NCBI RefSeq assembly: GCF_000003815.2 | Contig: NC_049988.1 | Location: forward strand, 38,434 to 68,659 | Origin: Branchiostoma floridae | Lineage: Eukaryota > Chordata > Leptocardii > Amphioxiformes > Branchiostomatidae | DNA length: 30,226 bases | Direction: 5' to 3' | Shown here: positions 1 to 18,529 of the stretch, piece by piece | How positions within the stretch are numbered: the stretch's first letter is position 1 | Layout of the letters: every line of letters starts with the position of its first letter | Position numbers and translations under genes: made by a program | Notes under the pieces: generated by a model | What the model was told of the DNA's origin: nothing | Seen by the model: only the letters and a program-made list of their open reading frames with translations | Database searches by the model: none

Positions 1-228
1 TTTAAATGTGTCTGTCGTTTTCTGCTGTTTAATCTCTGGCAAGTAGGGAACCGAAAAGAGCAGTTTAGGCTGTTTAGTTGATTAATTGATAGACCGAAAC
101 GTAAATGAATACAATGTAATAAACGACACAAACATGTTACGTTATGTGGCCAATTACGACAGATATGTAATCTGGTGAAAAGACGTGTCTATTTTCAACT
201 ACGAACTAATAAAAACTTTTAATTTTAC

Positions 229-6037
<5,809 letters not shown>

Positions 6038-6226
6038 GTTTCTAGATTCCGATGACCAATGACAAATATACGTAAAAAATACTCTAATTTTCTGTAACAG
6101 AAAGTTACACAAGAAAGTCATTAATAAAAAATTTGATCTTATCAACCAAATTTTAGCGACTTTGACATACTCTCAGACTAACTGAAGCGATTTTTGAAAT
6201 CACTTCACAGAACATGGCCGTGTTAA

Positions 6227-7026
6227 CGCTTTAACCACCGTAGTTTTTTTTTCGACTAATCTTACCGTATGGGGTCAAAACTGATCCCATAACGTTTCGT
6301 ACAAATACAGTTGTTTGAGGGACTCTTCCTGTGATCTGTATATATGTATCGTTACATTAATCTATGTTGGACAGTTTGGTATGATTAGGTGAGAATAATT
6401 CTAGCTCATTATCAAGATTTATGCAAACGAGCATAAGGACCACATTTTTCACTAACCGCATTCAGACCGGGGAGGAGGTCTTTGATGCCTGTACCAACTT
6501 CAATGTCGCATAGCGCCTGATGGCTTATACTAGGGCCACTAACTATTATTTTTAGAAAATGTTGATAGCAAAATTTTCTGTGAACAAACTTTGTTCATCA
6601 TTCTTATCTTGCCAAGGCAATGAAATTCTGACAGGCATATCTATTACGAAATATTCTAAATTTGTATTAAACATTAAAGTTTAAGGTTTTCTTGGCAAAC
6701 CACACTTGTTCATGACATCTTATAAAATTCAACGTAAATTTCATTCTCTGCAAATTTCGTGATTATACAATAACTTTTTTAGGTGTGGGTCTCAAATGTC
6801 TGTTTAAATCAATGCCGGGGTCAGATTTGACCCCACTGAAAAACGCATAAGCATTCTAGGATAAATTAATCAACAATGAGCCAATCTCATTAAAACGTAT
6901 GGGAAGTTAAAGGACATATGTCCATACAAACTCATGAAAGAAAATCCGTTTTTGACCAGAAATGCAATAATGGGACATATGGAGGTACGCCTGGGGTCAG
7001 TTTTGACCCCAGGCGGTGGTTGAGGG
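6227..7026. mobile_element. piggyBac-like MITE A (about 800 bp, TTAA flanks)
   Basis: TTAA occurs at 6223-6226 and 7027-7030. The left end CGCTTTAACCACCG aligns with the reverse-complemented right end CCCTCAACCACCG. Subterminal and internal palindromes of the form GGGGTCA..TGACCCC lie at about 6271-6290, 6815-6832 and 6996-7014. TTAA targets, CCC-type ends and such palindromes are features of piggyBac-like elements. No transposase is visible. A copy of the dispersed GTCGCATA repeat (6455-6640) lies inside it. Confidence 0.75.
6455..6640. repeat. Dispersed repeat family copy a
   Basis: ATTCAGACCGGGG followed by CCAACTTCAATGTCGCATA, GATGGCTTATACTAGGGCCAC and an AT-rich segment. Related copies occur at 12245-12450 and 18140-18330. 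No ends were defined. It may be internal to the surrounding MITE or a nested insertion. Confidence 0.55.
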
Positions 7027-7030
7027 TTAA

Positions 7031-7814
7031 AACTAAGTTTAAGAATTGGACTAAACCATCTGTCATGATACATGATTAGAGATAAACTTTATTTATTCTG
7101 TTCTGTTGTCATTGGCCCGTAGGTTGGCCTATTGTCCCCACCATATTTTTAAAAAGTCACACAGGTATTTATTCTCTGTTCACCTCCTGTCCCTCGGCCA
7201 TGTCTGGAGCCTGAACTGAACCACGTACCTACCCAGCCCTCGACAAGTTTTCTGCTTTTTTCGGAAACAGACGCCAACTTGAGGTAGCAGAACACAGTTT
7301 TCGGCCTATGGGAATTTTCCATAGTTAAGGGCCACAATGTGACCGGCTTCGGCGTGAAAAAAAATAGTAGCGATCACTTTAGAAATACTAAAAACGGACA
7401 TTGGTGTTTGGGGAAATATTCCAAAAAAATCCTATCGGTGTATCGTCTTCTGACGCCCACTTCGAAAAACTGCTCAGTGCTTATTATATTAATTTTGTGA
7501 TATGCACAAAGTATATGTAAAATGAATATAGTCAGATTGCATCTAATCAATATTTAGCTTCAAAACATGTCAGCAATTCCAGACAAAAACATCAAGTAAT
7601 TGTTGTGCAACACGAGAAAGTAAGGGCAGCAGTTAATTAGGCTGAACGGCCGAAAACTGACTTAGGGTTACTGAGCGTAGGAAGTGTAGGTCACAATAAC
7701 AAAACATTTCTGCTAAATGCAGAATTTTTATTGGATTCATGACGGGTGCTTGAAGAGGACGAATATTAGTGTCAACAAGTTTAGAATAAATCATTTTTAT
7801 GAACCTAATTGAAA
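7031..7814. other. Intergenic, no recognised feature
   Basis: A moderately GC segment at 7090-7340 is followed by AT-rich sequence. Short open frames occur on the minus strand, but none has a recognisable domain or convincing splice sites. Confidence 0.6.
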
Positions 7815-8512
7815 AAGTCCATTCCAAGACACCATGAGGGTTTTTTGCGACATTTATAATTAGTCTGAATTATTTTGAATAAAAAAAATATCTGAGCCAC
7901 AATAATTAAATTCTTTTCAAAACAATCAAGACTAAGAAAATACTCATCTATTTGAATGCATTTGAATATTTAAGAAACATTTTGAAAGTAACTGTACAAA
8001 ATTATCTTTATTTAGACTAATTGTTAACCTCTGTGTGATTATTTCACATTTATAAATTTTTACAAATATTTGTAAGCTTTGCCAAATGGTAAAATTAGTT
8101 CATTGCCCCCATAAAAGTAAGCCCTATTGTTGCATCTGTATATTTTTAGATTTTACTGCTGGGCACTGGTGGATCCTTTGTGGTGGGCCACTGTTGCATG
8201 ACACCCAACCATAATTTGCAAGGATGTAAGAATTGCTATCTTCCCAGCCCACTGAACCATTTACAAAAAATGGTAGAAACTGGTAAATAATGGTAGAATG
8301 CTGTTATCATTATTTAGAAACCATTAGAAGTATCCAATTCCACACCATGAATATTTCCAAAGTTTTACAGGACCATGGAAATATTTCTAAAGTTGAAACA
8401 GTGTTAAAAATATTTCTGAAGTATCAAACGTCCTAGACATATAATTACAAAACTTTAAAATCAATTCTAAACATTGGCAACAAACATCCGCACGGTGTCT
8501 TGGAATGGACTC
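7815..8512. mobile_element. Tc1/mariner-like MITE, copy 2 (about 698 bp)
   Basis: The left end (A/G)AGTCCATTCCAAGACACC matches the reverse complement of the right end GAGTCCATTCCAAGACACC, ending at 8512 and followed by TA. The left TA is degraded to AA. Interior blocks match copy 1 in the same orientation, for example GAATTATTTTGAATAAAA near the left end and GAATTGCTATCTTCCCAG in the middle. It contains short internal subrepeats around TTTCTAAAGT. No coding sequence. Confidence 0.78.
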
Positions 8513-8551
8513 TAAATAAAACGAAGAAAGTACTTCCATGAGAGAAATCTA

Positions 8552-8692
8552 TTATTTGCAAAAATGTTGCCAACAAGACGGTCTGTCAATTATACAATGC
8601 AACGGACGTGATTTAAATGCACTGTTGACCAAAGATCTAGGGATGGATTGTTGGACATCTACTGTTACAGAATAGCCGCGCTCCCTCTTAGC
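8552..8692 (-). CDS. Candidate terminal exon of an unrecognised small gene
   Basis: A good acceptor (TTTATTTTCAG) is followed by 46 open codons, starting AKRERGYSVTVDVQQSIPRS, and a TAA. It would join in phase 0 to the candidate first exon at 10357-10434, giving a 72-residue protein with no family I recognise. The evidence is only splice-site quality and an open frame in AT-rich DNA, so chance remains likely. Confidence 0.2.
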   Translation of the reverse strand, partial: AKRERGYSVTVDVQQSIPRSLVNSAFKSRPLHCIIDRPSCWQHFCK

Positions 8693-8699
8693 CTGAAAA

Positions 8700-10350
8700 T
8701 AAAGTACATTCATACCAGTACTTGTGATTCACACAGTAACAAAGAATTTTTTTGTCTTTCTCAGGTTCAACAGAAGCTCTAGAGGGCATGGGCTCTTTAA
8801 AATGAATGTGACCCTTTAAAAAGATTAAGAGTATGTCTCAGAAGTTCATGCTATAAGAGAATAAAAGATAAACAGTAGCATTAAATCAAGCATGGATAAA
8901 GTAGTCATCTGCTTTAAAGAAACATCATACTTTTCCAGAGTACGGGGTAAAGAAAAAAACAGGGAAGCTGTGGAAGGTCTGGCGTGAAAACTAGAGAAGA
9001 AGAGGAAAAACCTTCTAGATATTATTCAAAGAAAGAAGCATAAAAAGGGATTTGTTTGTTTTTTTACAAGGGAAAGAAAGTGAAAAAGACCACAGAAATA
9101 TTGAGTGAATGTACTAATTACTATCATAAACGTTACCAGGCCTGAAAGACAATGTAGACGGTACTAAAATTGATGCAAATCTGCAAAACATACATCTCAC
9201 CAATACTTTAGACCAATCTTAAACAAAAAGAATTACCAAAGAAGAATACAAAGAAGCCCATTTTCTCCATTAACTACTGAACAACTGAAAATCTTTCCGC
9301 CGGCTTTAAGTAATCTTATTTATGAATGCATTCAAGAAACGTTAAGCATTGGAAAAAACGTCGGTACTACAAAGCCATACAATAAAACGAATGAGCAAAT
9401 GTATCGAGAGTACTAGCGCCCGATAAGCCTTTTGAATACTGGGTATGAAATCTTTTCCCATATATGCAACAGAATGAAAAAAGAGGTAATACAATATAGG
9501 AGATTGAAGATAGAACGAAGTAGAACAACCCCTTTTCTGACAGCCTTTTAAAGACAACAGACTGCTGCAAAACGAGTAACGAATAAAAATTACAAGAAAA
9601 TACAACTTATTATGACAACGCAGGGCCAGTATCCACATATAGCTAATGTCACCTTTGCCATCCCCTTTATATTAATGAAATGATAAAAACATGATGGAGG
9701 TTACACAATATGTTTTACAAGAATCCCCGCTCAAAAGCTACTATACGTTCACTGTGTCAACTTGGCAACCTCACAAACGGTGAAGATTTGTACATCATTA
9801 GGCCCAGAGAGAATGGTCATAGCCACATCTTTACATCGAACGCACAGAAAAAGTCCCGAAAAAATAACGTGTACACATGGCAATCGTTCTCACTGAAATT
9901 TTAAAAAAAATTGTAATTTTCGTTTTAACAAAATCGACTTAATTTTCAATGAAACCTACCTGATATTGAGGACATTCCTTTTTTAACCATAGCCAAAAAG
10001 CGGCAACATAACTTATCATTTTTTCCCATTGTTTATGCATTACTGGGCGGGTAACAAACGTTACCGGTAACGTTATAAAGGGCTAAGTTAAAAAGAAAAA
10101 AAACTGATGATGGTTATAGTAAAATCTAAATCTGTTCTTATCCACATTCATGTTCCATCCACATTTCTCAGAATCAAATCAATAAAAAGAGAATTCTATT
10201 TTTACTATTGTTCGCCAACAGAAAAACCCTGCATCCAACTATTGCGTTTTCTGTCTTGTGGAATTTATCGAAAATATCTATATATCACATATTAGTAAAT
10301 TTCTAGAAAATAACATTAGTCTAAGGTGAAATAAAGAACAACACAACTTT
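8700..10350. other. Intergenic or intronic, no supported gene
   Basis: AT-rich sequence without a recognised repeat boundary. A donor-like CAG|GTAGGT on the minus strand near 9957 follows a short open frame beginning MGKNDKLCCRFLAM, but nothing supports it as an exon. An open frame at 9342-9638 (minus) shows no domain and reads as low-complexity hydrophobic sequence typical of AT-rich DNA. Confidence 0.5.
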
Positions 10351-10356
10351 CCTTAC

Positions 10357-10434
10357 CTTCTCACCGACGTAACCGATGACCGTGTCGCGTGGCTCTGACC
10401 GAGCCTCCTGCCGTGGGGTCGAACCCACGTGCAT
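10357..10434 (-). CDS. Candidate first exon of an unrecognised small gene, or tRNA-like repeat fragment
   Basis: A GC-rich island in AT-rich surroundings on the minus strand. From an ATG it reads MHVGSTPRQEARSEPRDTVI then GYVGEK to a strong donor GAAG|GTAAGG, phase 0, with a CAG ten bases upstream. The same DNA contains GTGGGTTCGACCCCAC, which resembles a tRNA T-arm or box B, so a SINE-derived fragment is an equally good reading. No protein family recognised. Confidence 0.25.
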
Positions 10435-10796
10435 ATATGCTCATCTGAAGTGTAAAAAAATGTCACAAGAATAGTAAATATATGTCTACATCTTTAAACA
10501 AAAGTGTTCGCATATGGAGAAACCTCTTAAAATTTTAATATTCTAACGTTGAAGAAATCTATCAACACTTGAGCGCCCACGTTGACTTAAAACATTGGTG
10601 CGTTGTCAAGCATACACTGCGCTGCATAATATTGGTCAACTAACAATACCATAACTTAACCATAGAACAAAACAAGTATCCAAAAGGTTTCGCAATTTCA
10701 AAACAAAGTGTACTTACGACTTTCACGTATTCTGTCATGGATTGACATGTATTGCATTGATTTTAACAGTTATGTCTGGATATTTCTTCTAATAAT

Positions 10797-12260
10797 TTGT
10801 GTTTACCAAGTCATGGTGGAATGCGTACGTGTAGGGTAGAAGCCAGATGTTTCCAGTATAAAGGGTTATACCTATACTCATACCTGTTGACTATCAAGTG
10901 CTGTTCCCTCGTTCTTTTGGCATTCAATAAAATTTATAAGATTCAACCTTTCAATGATGTTTGCCAGCCGGTTGAAAGCGCATATTACGGTGAAGTACAC
11001 GTACTTTGATCGCGGATATTGCAATAAAATTTGTTTGGAAAATTGTTAAGAAAAGGTAATGTAATTTCCATCTGTTGGTAGCAAAGGTATGTTGTTTTTT
11101 CTGCTAGTGTCATATACTTTGGTGTTCTTACGTATTCCTCAAACTGTATTCATACACCACCGTTGAGAAAGGCACGAATGTTGCTGATAATTTGTATTAA
11201 TGAGCCTAGTGAAAACATAAGGTTTCTTTCAAATGAATTATGAACCTTGTTGGGTTACTACACTCGATTCCATGCAACAAAATCATAACAAAAATCGGAC
11301 GATTACATAAGTTTCTCTGTCACCCTTTCTCATGTATATTTTATCAATGGTAACAACTTTTAGCATTCAGTCTGTTTTTACGAATAATAGAATATTGATT
11401 GAAAAATCTTTTAAAAGATATTTCACATTGCAATTGTTATGTGCACGGAGTAAGGGATTTCCAAGTCTTACAAAGTTTTTAAAAGTCAGGGTGACGTTGA
11501 ATAATGTAAAGACATCATCTAACACCTTAAGGGTTCGTTGGCATGTCGTAGTGAAAATATAGTTGTCCAAAGTAACGTGACGTCATTTAACTTCGGACGG
11601 TAGGCAGGGTAGGGCGGTTGTCCAAACTTGCATTTTGTACACATTGCTATCTTTGAAGGCTGCAAATTTTAACATAAACATAACACAAGGCATACGAGCC
11701 ATATACGGATAAGAAATAAACGAACAAACATCATCAAGAATCAATGCTCATTAGTTCTTAAATACTTTATTTAATCTTTTAGCCACATTCACCCTTTTAG
11801 ATATGAGCAAATTACTTTAATCAATACACGTGGACGATTTCAGTGCAATTAAAGTATTACCGTAACTTTTTTCTCATAGTATCACTGAATGATAGTGTTT
11901 GCAAATGTTATCAGTTACAAATTAAAGACAATATTTGAGCGGACTTGTCTATCAGATGCTGGGTACTCTTCATCCTGGCATTTTATAAAAAATAAACCTT
12001 TCAATGATGTTTACAAACCTATTGAGGAACATATTACGATATGGCAAGAGCCAGATGTTTGCAATACATTTTTTTTACAAATGATTTGTAACGTGTACCA
12101 CTTTCTGGTTATCAAGAATGTACACGTACCCCTACCACCTTGCCGTACTGGTAAAAAAAATCCACCCTTCAAATACTGTTTACAAAAATTAACCTCTTCT
12201 CAATCTTCATGAAAGTATCATGATATCAAGATGTTTGCAATACCAATGGTTCTATAACCC
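10797..12260. repeat. Diverged internal duplications, otherwise unannotated
   Basis: A segment with CCTTTCAATGATGTTTGCCA (about 10946) recurs as CCTTTCAATGATGTTTACAA (about 11997) and more weakly near 12165. Each is near GCATATTACG or ACATATTACGA and CCAGATGTTT. Copies are diverged and boundaries are unclear. No gene is supported in the region. Confidence 0.5.
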
Positions 12261-12450
12261 TATTCAGACCGGGGTTGGAATGGGGGTGTGGGGGTGGTGG
12301 GGTTGGTTGAGGCCCGCGCAGACTATTATCTCGCATAACACCAGAATGACTAACGCCAGAGCCCACTACTTTTTTTTAGTTTTCCTACAATTTAGTTGGC
12401 AACAATTGCACGAATTTTAGAAAACTTCTCTAGTATCATGGCACCCGTTT
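12245..12450. repeat. Dispersed repeat family copy b
   Basis: CTATTCAGACCGGGG followed by a G-rich run, then TCTCGCATAACACCAGAATG, GCCAGAGCCCAC and TTAGTTGGCAACAAT. The last block is shared with copy c and the first with copy a. Confidence 0.55.
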
Positions 12451-12799
12451 GTTTACAAGCATGTTTGCTAATTTCAGTAGTTACAATGTATTTGTTGCGT
12501 TTATTTGTCATATTGCAACTATTTTCTTACATAAATAAAATGTTATTATATCAAAAATATATTTCATAATAGAATATGCATAAATTAGGCCAACCTGATA
12601 ACGTCATCGGGGGAAATCCTAGATGGTGAACCAACTGACCAAATCAAGAATAACTAAATTTTATCCCTTAAGAAGTGTACCTACCTGGTATTTTTTTCTT
12701 TAAATTGTTTTAATAAAAAATGTCTGCGTTTTTCCATTGTGCTATGCGATTATTTGCTGCCAAATATGCATCTTTGTAAATTTAAGGTAGTGGATATAA

Positions 12800-13165
12800 G
12801 ATGACGGATCCTGGTTGTTATTCTCCAGTACAACCTGAAATGGACTGAACATATGACCACAATTGTCAACAAAGGGAGCAAACGACTATACATGATAATA
12901 AACCTGAAGAAGCACGAACTAGACATTTGTGATATCATACCAATTCATACCACTTCTTATACCACTTCTGGAGTACGCATGTATTGTCTGGCACCTGGGA
13001 CTGTCCAGAGATCTATCAGGCTGAGCGAAGATTGAGAGCGACCAGAAGAGAGCTCTGAGGATCATACTGGGACCAGAGTACGTCAAGTATGAGTCTGCTC
13101 TGGGCATAGCAGGCCTCATGCAGTCGTCTGGACTCTAGAAGGGACATCCTTATGTCTTTTATATC
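12800..13165 (+). pseudogene. Non-LTR retrotransposon reverse transcriptase, C-terminal fragment, frame-broken
   Basis: Pieces of a LINE ORF2 C-terminal reverse-transcriptase region follow each other in the right order but in all three frames. NLKWTEHMTTIVNKGSKRLY is in one frame; PLLEYACIVWHLGLSRDLSG and then KRALRIILGPEYVKYESALG are in a second, with a stop between them; LDSRRDILMSF is in the third. The PLLEYA..VWHPGL-type block and the RALRIILGP block are hallmarks of CR1/L2/Jockey-group elements. It is a 5'-truncated dead copy; the catalytic YADD region is absent. Clade assignment is an inference. Confidence 0.85.
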
Positions 13166-13199
13166 AGGGGTGCCTAAGCATTTAACAGAACCCTATAAG

Positions 13200-16100
13200 A
13201 TTCGTACGAATATTTATATTTCAGCCATACCATATATGGCATGGTGAAATATATTGCATTCGTAATGTTTCTTTCTCCTGCCAAATCTTCATATCGATTC
13301 ATCTCCGTCGTTCCTAAACCGATGACCTGAAATTTGGCACAAGGGTAGAGTGGGTCAATACCGAGGTGTGATTTTCTCATTTTTTTTTTCATATCTGCCT
13401 CTAAAATGATTTTATTTTGGTTTAAAGGTCATGTTTTGACCAAAACGGTATATTTTGGTCCCCTGTACCCTTGAATTGAAATGGAATTACCATAAATTTG
13501 GTGTAGATAGGCATTAGATAGTTGGTAACATGATCTAAGTAAATTTTTTGGCATAAACCAATTTAAAATTATTAATTTCTGCACTTTTCTGAGGGGAAAT
13601 TGGTTTACTTTCGGCCTTCTCCCATGAATTCCCGTGACCCCAGAGCCCACACGTGACAGGTGCCAGCGGTCTGGGCGAGAGTTAATTGCTTTATGGACGC
13701 CAGCCAATCAGTGACGAGGAAGCCTAATGCTAGTTAATATTCATAAGCTGGTCCTTGTAATCCCGTATATACACAAATAGATGCATATCACAGCCTTACA
13801 GTGGCCATATAATACCCTGTGCCCGGTTTGAAATTGTAGTTTGCGAGGATTTAGAGTTCAGACAGGGTCATTTGAGCGGTAGCGGACGGCACGCGTGCAT
13901 TGAATGTTAGAATACAAGTCTGTGTCGATGAATTTACCAACATTCCGCATGGCGATATCAATCATTTTCGGCAGAGTTGAATTTGGTAGGGTCAGTTGAG
14001 ACATTTGAGAAAATGTTACTTGGCGGAAAACGCGGGAAAATTGGCCAGTTTGCGTTTAGGTTTGATACGTAGGTTTGACAGAGGCGAAATTGATTACTTT
14101 TAGTTTCTCATCAATATTTCTCGTCATAATTATTTGAACTGTAAATCTAAATAATTGGCTTACATGTGCCATTTCTATATAAATAAAGATCAGTGGGTAC
14201 TAAAATTATGTGTAACTTACTGCTCTTTGTCAATAGATCAGCATTTTTCTATAGTGGCCATATGTCTATAGTGGCAACATTTCTATCATTGTACTGGAAA
14301 GAAAAGTGATGTATTTTTTTCCCGAGCAAAGGTAGGTACTTCTAGTGTTGTTGATGGTTTTTTTTATTACGTAAACTTTGTACATCCAAATTGTAAGTAA
14401 CTTTAAACTGCCAGAGTTTTAGCCCAATAAAACACTCACAGTACCAGGGTATCACCACTTACCCCCGAAAAGAAACCCTCGAACAAGGTAGAAACTCCTA
14501 TCCTCCGGGTCTCGCACGCTACGAGCAGGAAATTATAACACTAACACAAGATTACGCCCGTTGGCTGTTGCATACAAAAGTAAAACAATTAAACAGCGGT
14601 ATGCAGGAGGATATACTAACAAAGAAGGAAATGAAATATATAGATAAAGCCACATCAAGTTAAGTTGTTGGTCCTGGAATTTTTCAGAAAAGAAATGTTC
14701 AGAAAGAATCACGCTCGTTGTATTAAGCAGTACAATTCCATAAAAAAACATATTACAGATTAGTTTTTCTGCACAGCCACTGTACCGTTGTGGGAGGGGG
14801 AGTTCATCATGAATAATTATAGTGAGCAAATTTCGCAGAAATTAGATCATGTGATCTCAGTGAGTTAAGAAACTTTTCGCCCTTCTGCCTAATTAACTGA
14901 TCCACCAACTTTGATGTGCTGTAGAAAGTTACTGGGCTAGTATTTTTCAGAATTTTCAACAGGAACTGGATCCACAAACCCATAGCATATTTTCAGACCA
15001 TATGGATTTCATAAAAGACTCACTGATATTAAAATATGAATATCATAAGCACAGCTAGATTTTATCCATTATAGGCCCTCGTCGCAACACCCCACAACGT
15101 ATTTTTGACACAAAAGTGGTATGTATGTTTTCAGCAAAGAGCACTCTATAATGTTCATGTGGTCTCAGCCCCACTAGTATGATTATAACACAAATATTCT
15201 TCAATATGTTCAAAATATTTCCAAAATTGGCATATGTGAAATATTCATGGCAGCCTGACAGGGAAGTGGTAATATGCACAACCATGGGACCACCTGAAGA
15301 TTAAAGTACAACTTGTCTACTTACCCGGCATGTCTTTTGCGACAAATAAGAACATTGCATATGGTTGCGCCTTTAAGAAAAAGATAAGATGACAAAATTG
15401 CAACTTTTGGCCATTCCAAGCATGAAATGTGATCTCTTTGTTTGGATAGAGTGACAATATGGCTAATTAATTTGTTGACTTAGTACCAGACAGCAGGGTA
15501 CTAGTCTACACGAGGAGAACAATAGGTGAGCCCACAGTTTTCACACCTTTACCTGCCAAGCCAGACAGCCAGCTTGGGTTCTGTTGATCAATGATAAACA
15601 AACTTTCAAGCATTAAAGTATTACACACATAATTATGTAGCAGAAATCCAAGAAAATTGGATTGAAACAATTTCACCTGTCTATCCCATCAACAGTCAAT
15701 GCACTTGGCTGAGAGGAAACTGACCCTAGGGATAACCCACATTTGGTCTTAATCAAAATCTGTCTGACTTAGTGGCCAAAATAATGACTGTGATAGTCTA
15801 GCATTTATTCCTCACTCCTTACAAATGTTTTGCAGTATAATCATAGTTGTCAATGATTGCTCATATTGTGCAGGGCTAGGTGTTCTAGGGACAATTGAAA
15901 TTGCCTGCATATAAGGATGTGAGAGAAGACGGCAGTATGAAATAGGGAACAAATTTGATAAACATAGATTTGTAAAATACACATTGCATTCAAAAGCAAA
16001 ATTGAAATAGATTAGGAATGCATATACTACCATCTGTTTGTCGGATTTGTTTATCATTCAACTACATATAGCTTCAGATTACAGTAATGCTAAATGTCCT

Positions 16101-17440
16101 TCTCATTTCAGCAATGTGCAATTCCTAACCTAACAATTGTATAGTTCTTGAGCATACTGTCTGGCTCTAGACATAATGCATTATGATATTTCCTGTAACA
16201 TTACTCGCTTAAAAGCAATGAGGTGGAAAGAATCAACCTCCTTGAATCTTTGGGGGAAACATGGTCAAGTTGTTTGGCATTTTCTTGACTTTAGAAATTG
16301 AAAGACAAAGCATGTTTTCTTGATCAAGTTATTGTAGATTAAAGAATGTAGAGAAACAGTAGCACCAGGGAATCTTGTACTAGTAATTAGTCTGGTGGAT
16401 AACAGCAGAAGAAATACTTTCTTGAAAAGTTCTAAAATTTCAATTTCTTCTTCTGGTGGATCTGACCTAGAACATTAGCTAAAAGTGTACCTACAACAGT
16501 GAACTCAATCTCTGAAAAAAGGGTTTACTTAGCCCTAGGCCTGGTAAGACTTGAGGAGGGGGGCATTTATTTGAAAACAGTTTCTTGTTTTATTCAGTCG
16601 AAATCAGATCTTGTCAAAACTTGTCAAAATTGGTGGGATACGAACGACGGAAGCTGGGCACTGTATTAAATCAGCTGTACTGTATCCATTTTCGAGGTAC
16701 TCATGATAACAGCATAATTCAAACAGTGGCATTCACACTATTTCTAACACACTGAAAACACTACACCCAATACACACCCTGCTTGCTTTCCCAGACAGTA
16801 CCCCTACAGGGTGCCAGGTAATGTCTCACCTGGCCAGGTGGCACCCCTCCCGGAATGTTTTCACACTAGGTGGGGAGGGGGCTATTTTCGAACAATGGGG
16901 GAAATCTGGGAAACTTGGGGTCAAAGGTGGTTGCTATGTGTTGCTAGGGGAGCCAACACCCACTTTGCTGGGGGTCTTCAAAGTGTCTTAACCCTCTGAG
17001 ATGATGTGTTTTGAATTTTATAACCAGAAAAGTAATGATCTAATGTAATGGGTTTAGTTTGCTAGACGGTAGGGTTTCAGGAAATGCTACAACTTTAAGC
17101 AGTATGATTATAAAGGAGATAGGGCACCGGAACGTACATTTGGACCGTACATTTGGACCGAACTTACCAACGTCGACGTGTATAAATATGAACAATAATG
17201 TCATGATTAGTCTGAAGAAGTGAGGGTAACTTATAGGGTAACTCCCATATACGAAGGGATGACGTGCTGAAGATTGCATTTTGTTTTTCTGCAAGAGGCA
17301 GACCAATTTTCTTGGGAAAGGATTGAAAGGACTTCTGGACTGAAAGCACACAAAAGTACAATTTCACTAGGCATTCGAGAATCCTTATGGAATGCATAAA
17401 GAAGAAAACTGACATCTAAAGTCTGGTATCTAATTACAAA
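13200..17440. other. Long intergenic stretch, no supported gene
   Basis: AT-rich sequence. Local curiosities: a palindrome-prone segment at 16808-16848 (GGGTGCCAGGT..ACCTGGC..GGTGGCACCC), a duplicated CTATAGTGGC near 14250-14272, and a 14-base duplication of CGTACATTTGGAC at 17132-17160. Donor-like sites on the minus strand near 15325 (CCGG|GTAAGT) and 15553 (GCAG|GTAAAG) follow short open frames but have no recognisable product. Confidence 0.5.
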
Positions 17441-17441
17441 A

Positions 17442-17900
17442 CGTCATCATCATCATCGGTCGACGTGATCACACATGTTCGCACATGTTTACACACGACG
17501 TGTTTATACCCTTTCGCTGGCTAATTACAAGACGGGGATGCGCCACTTCCGGGTGGATGATGTAAATCACCGTGTGGCTGATGCGGTATGGAGGTTCGCC
17601 AGGCCTCCATCTGGGTGATTTGAAGTGAATCACCAACTCCAGACAGAAGCGTTTGCACTCTCGCACGTGTGCGGGTTCTTTAACGTGCATAGGGTGTGTC
17701 TCTACCCATACACGGGGCCTACATTTAACATCATATCCGAGGGACGGCCCTGGCCGAAGCTAGGTACTCAATTTCACCTGAGTATAGTATATTGGTAGTG
17801 AGGAAAGCCGTGTAAAGTGCCTTTCCCAAAGGCAAAAGATCGGTAACACGGCAGCCGGATTCGAACCCGCAACCTCTCGGTCACGTGGCGAAATGGTCCC
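17442..17900 (-). mobile_element. tRNA-derived SINE-like copy 2 with trinucleotide tail
   Basis: On the minus strand: a tRNA-like head with box B (GGGTTCGAATCC, about 17860-17871), a body sharing TTGGGAAAGGCACTTTACAC and a GAGTAC block with copy 1, then a longer module (CACGTTAAAGAACCCGCACA), and a (GAT)n tail at 17442-17457. Head, body and simple-repeat tail in this order is the standard tRNA-SINE layout. The 73-residue open frame inside it (17469-17690) is not considered a gene. Confidence 0.78.
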
Positions 17901-18139
17901 ACACTAACATACTACCGGAAAATTGATATACGATTATAAAACTGGTTTTGAATCAGAAAACTGGTATACGATCAGAAAAGTTGGCTTTTCATCCGAAAAT
18001 TAAGATTCAGGAAGAAAGCTGACATAAAAATTAGGAATCAGGTACCTTATGAGAATTTTTTTCTGAACAGAAGCACAAAAATATCATGTCATCAGGTACG
18101 TAAGAATTCATTACTTTTGCTGTAATATCGTGCCTTTCT

Positions 18140-18330
18140 TACAGGGGGGGTGCTTTGAGGTCTGAGCCAACTTTATGTCGCATAATGTCAGAACGGCTCG
18201 CGCTAGTGTCACCAAATAATGTGACGTTTGGTAACAATAAGTTGGCAACAATATTCAAAAGTTTTGAAAATTCTTCATTTCTTAGTTTTTCAATCATTGT
18301 GAGGTTCTTTGGTTGACAACCTTTTTGACG
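18140..18330. repeat. Dispersed repeat family copy c
   Basis: CCAACTTTATGTCGCATAAT, then GGCTCGCGCTAGTGTCACC and AATAAGTTGGCAACAAT. This matches copy a over the first block and copy b over the last. Confidence 0.6.
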
Positions 18331-18529
18331 AAAATCAGCAATAATATCCAAGCTTCTTTCTTACATTAAGCTATCTGCCACGAAGAAAAAAAGAAATAAA
18401 AGAAGAAAGTTCTGTTTCAGCACCAAGGTCACATATCAGTGGATTTATTCTCATGGATCAAAAGCGTCGCCTTGCATTCCGTACTATTACTGCAACTACC
18501 GTTCACAGTGTGTTCTGGTAAAAATATGT

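Noticed and set aside
9342-9638. 98-residue minus-strand frame, hydrophobic
   Set aside because: No domain, poor splice context, composition expected from AT-rich DNA.
17469-17690. 73-residue minus-strand frame
   Set aside because: Lies wholly within SINE-like copy 2.
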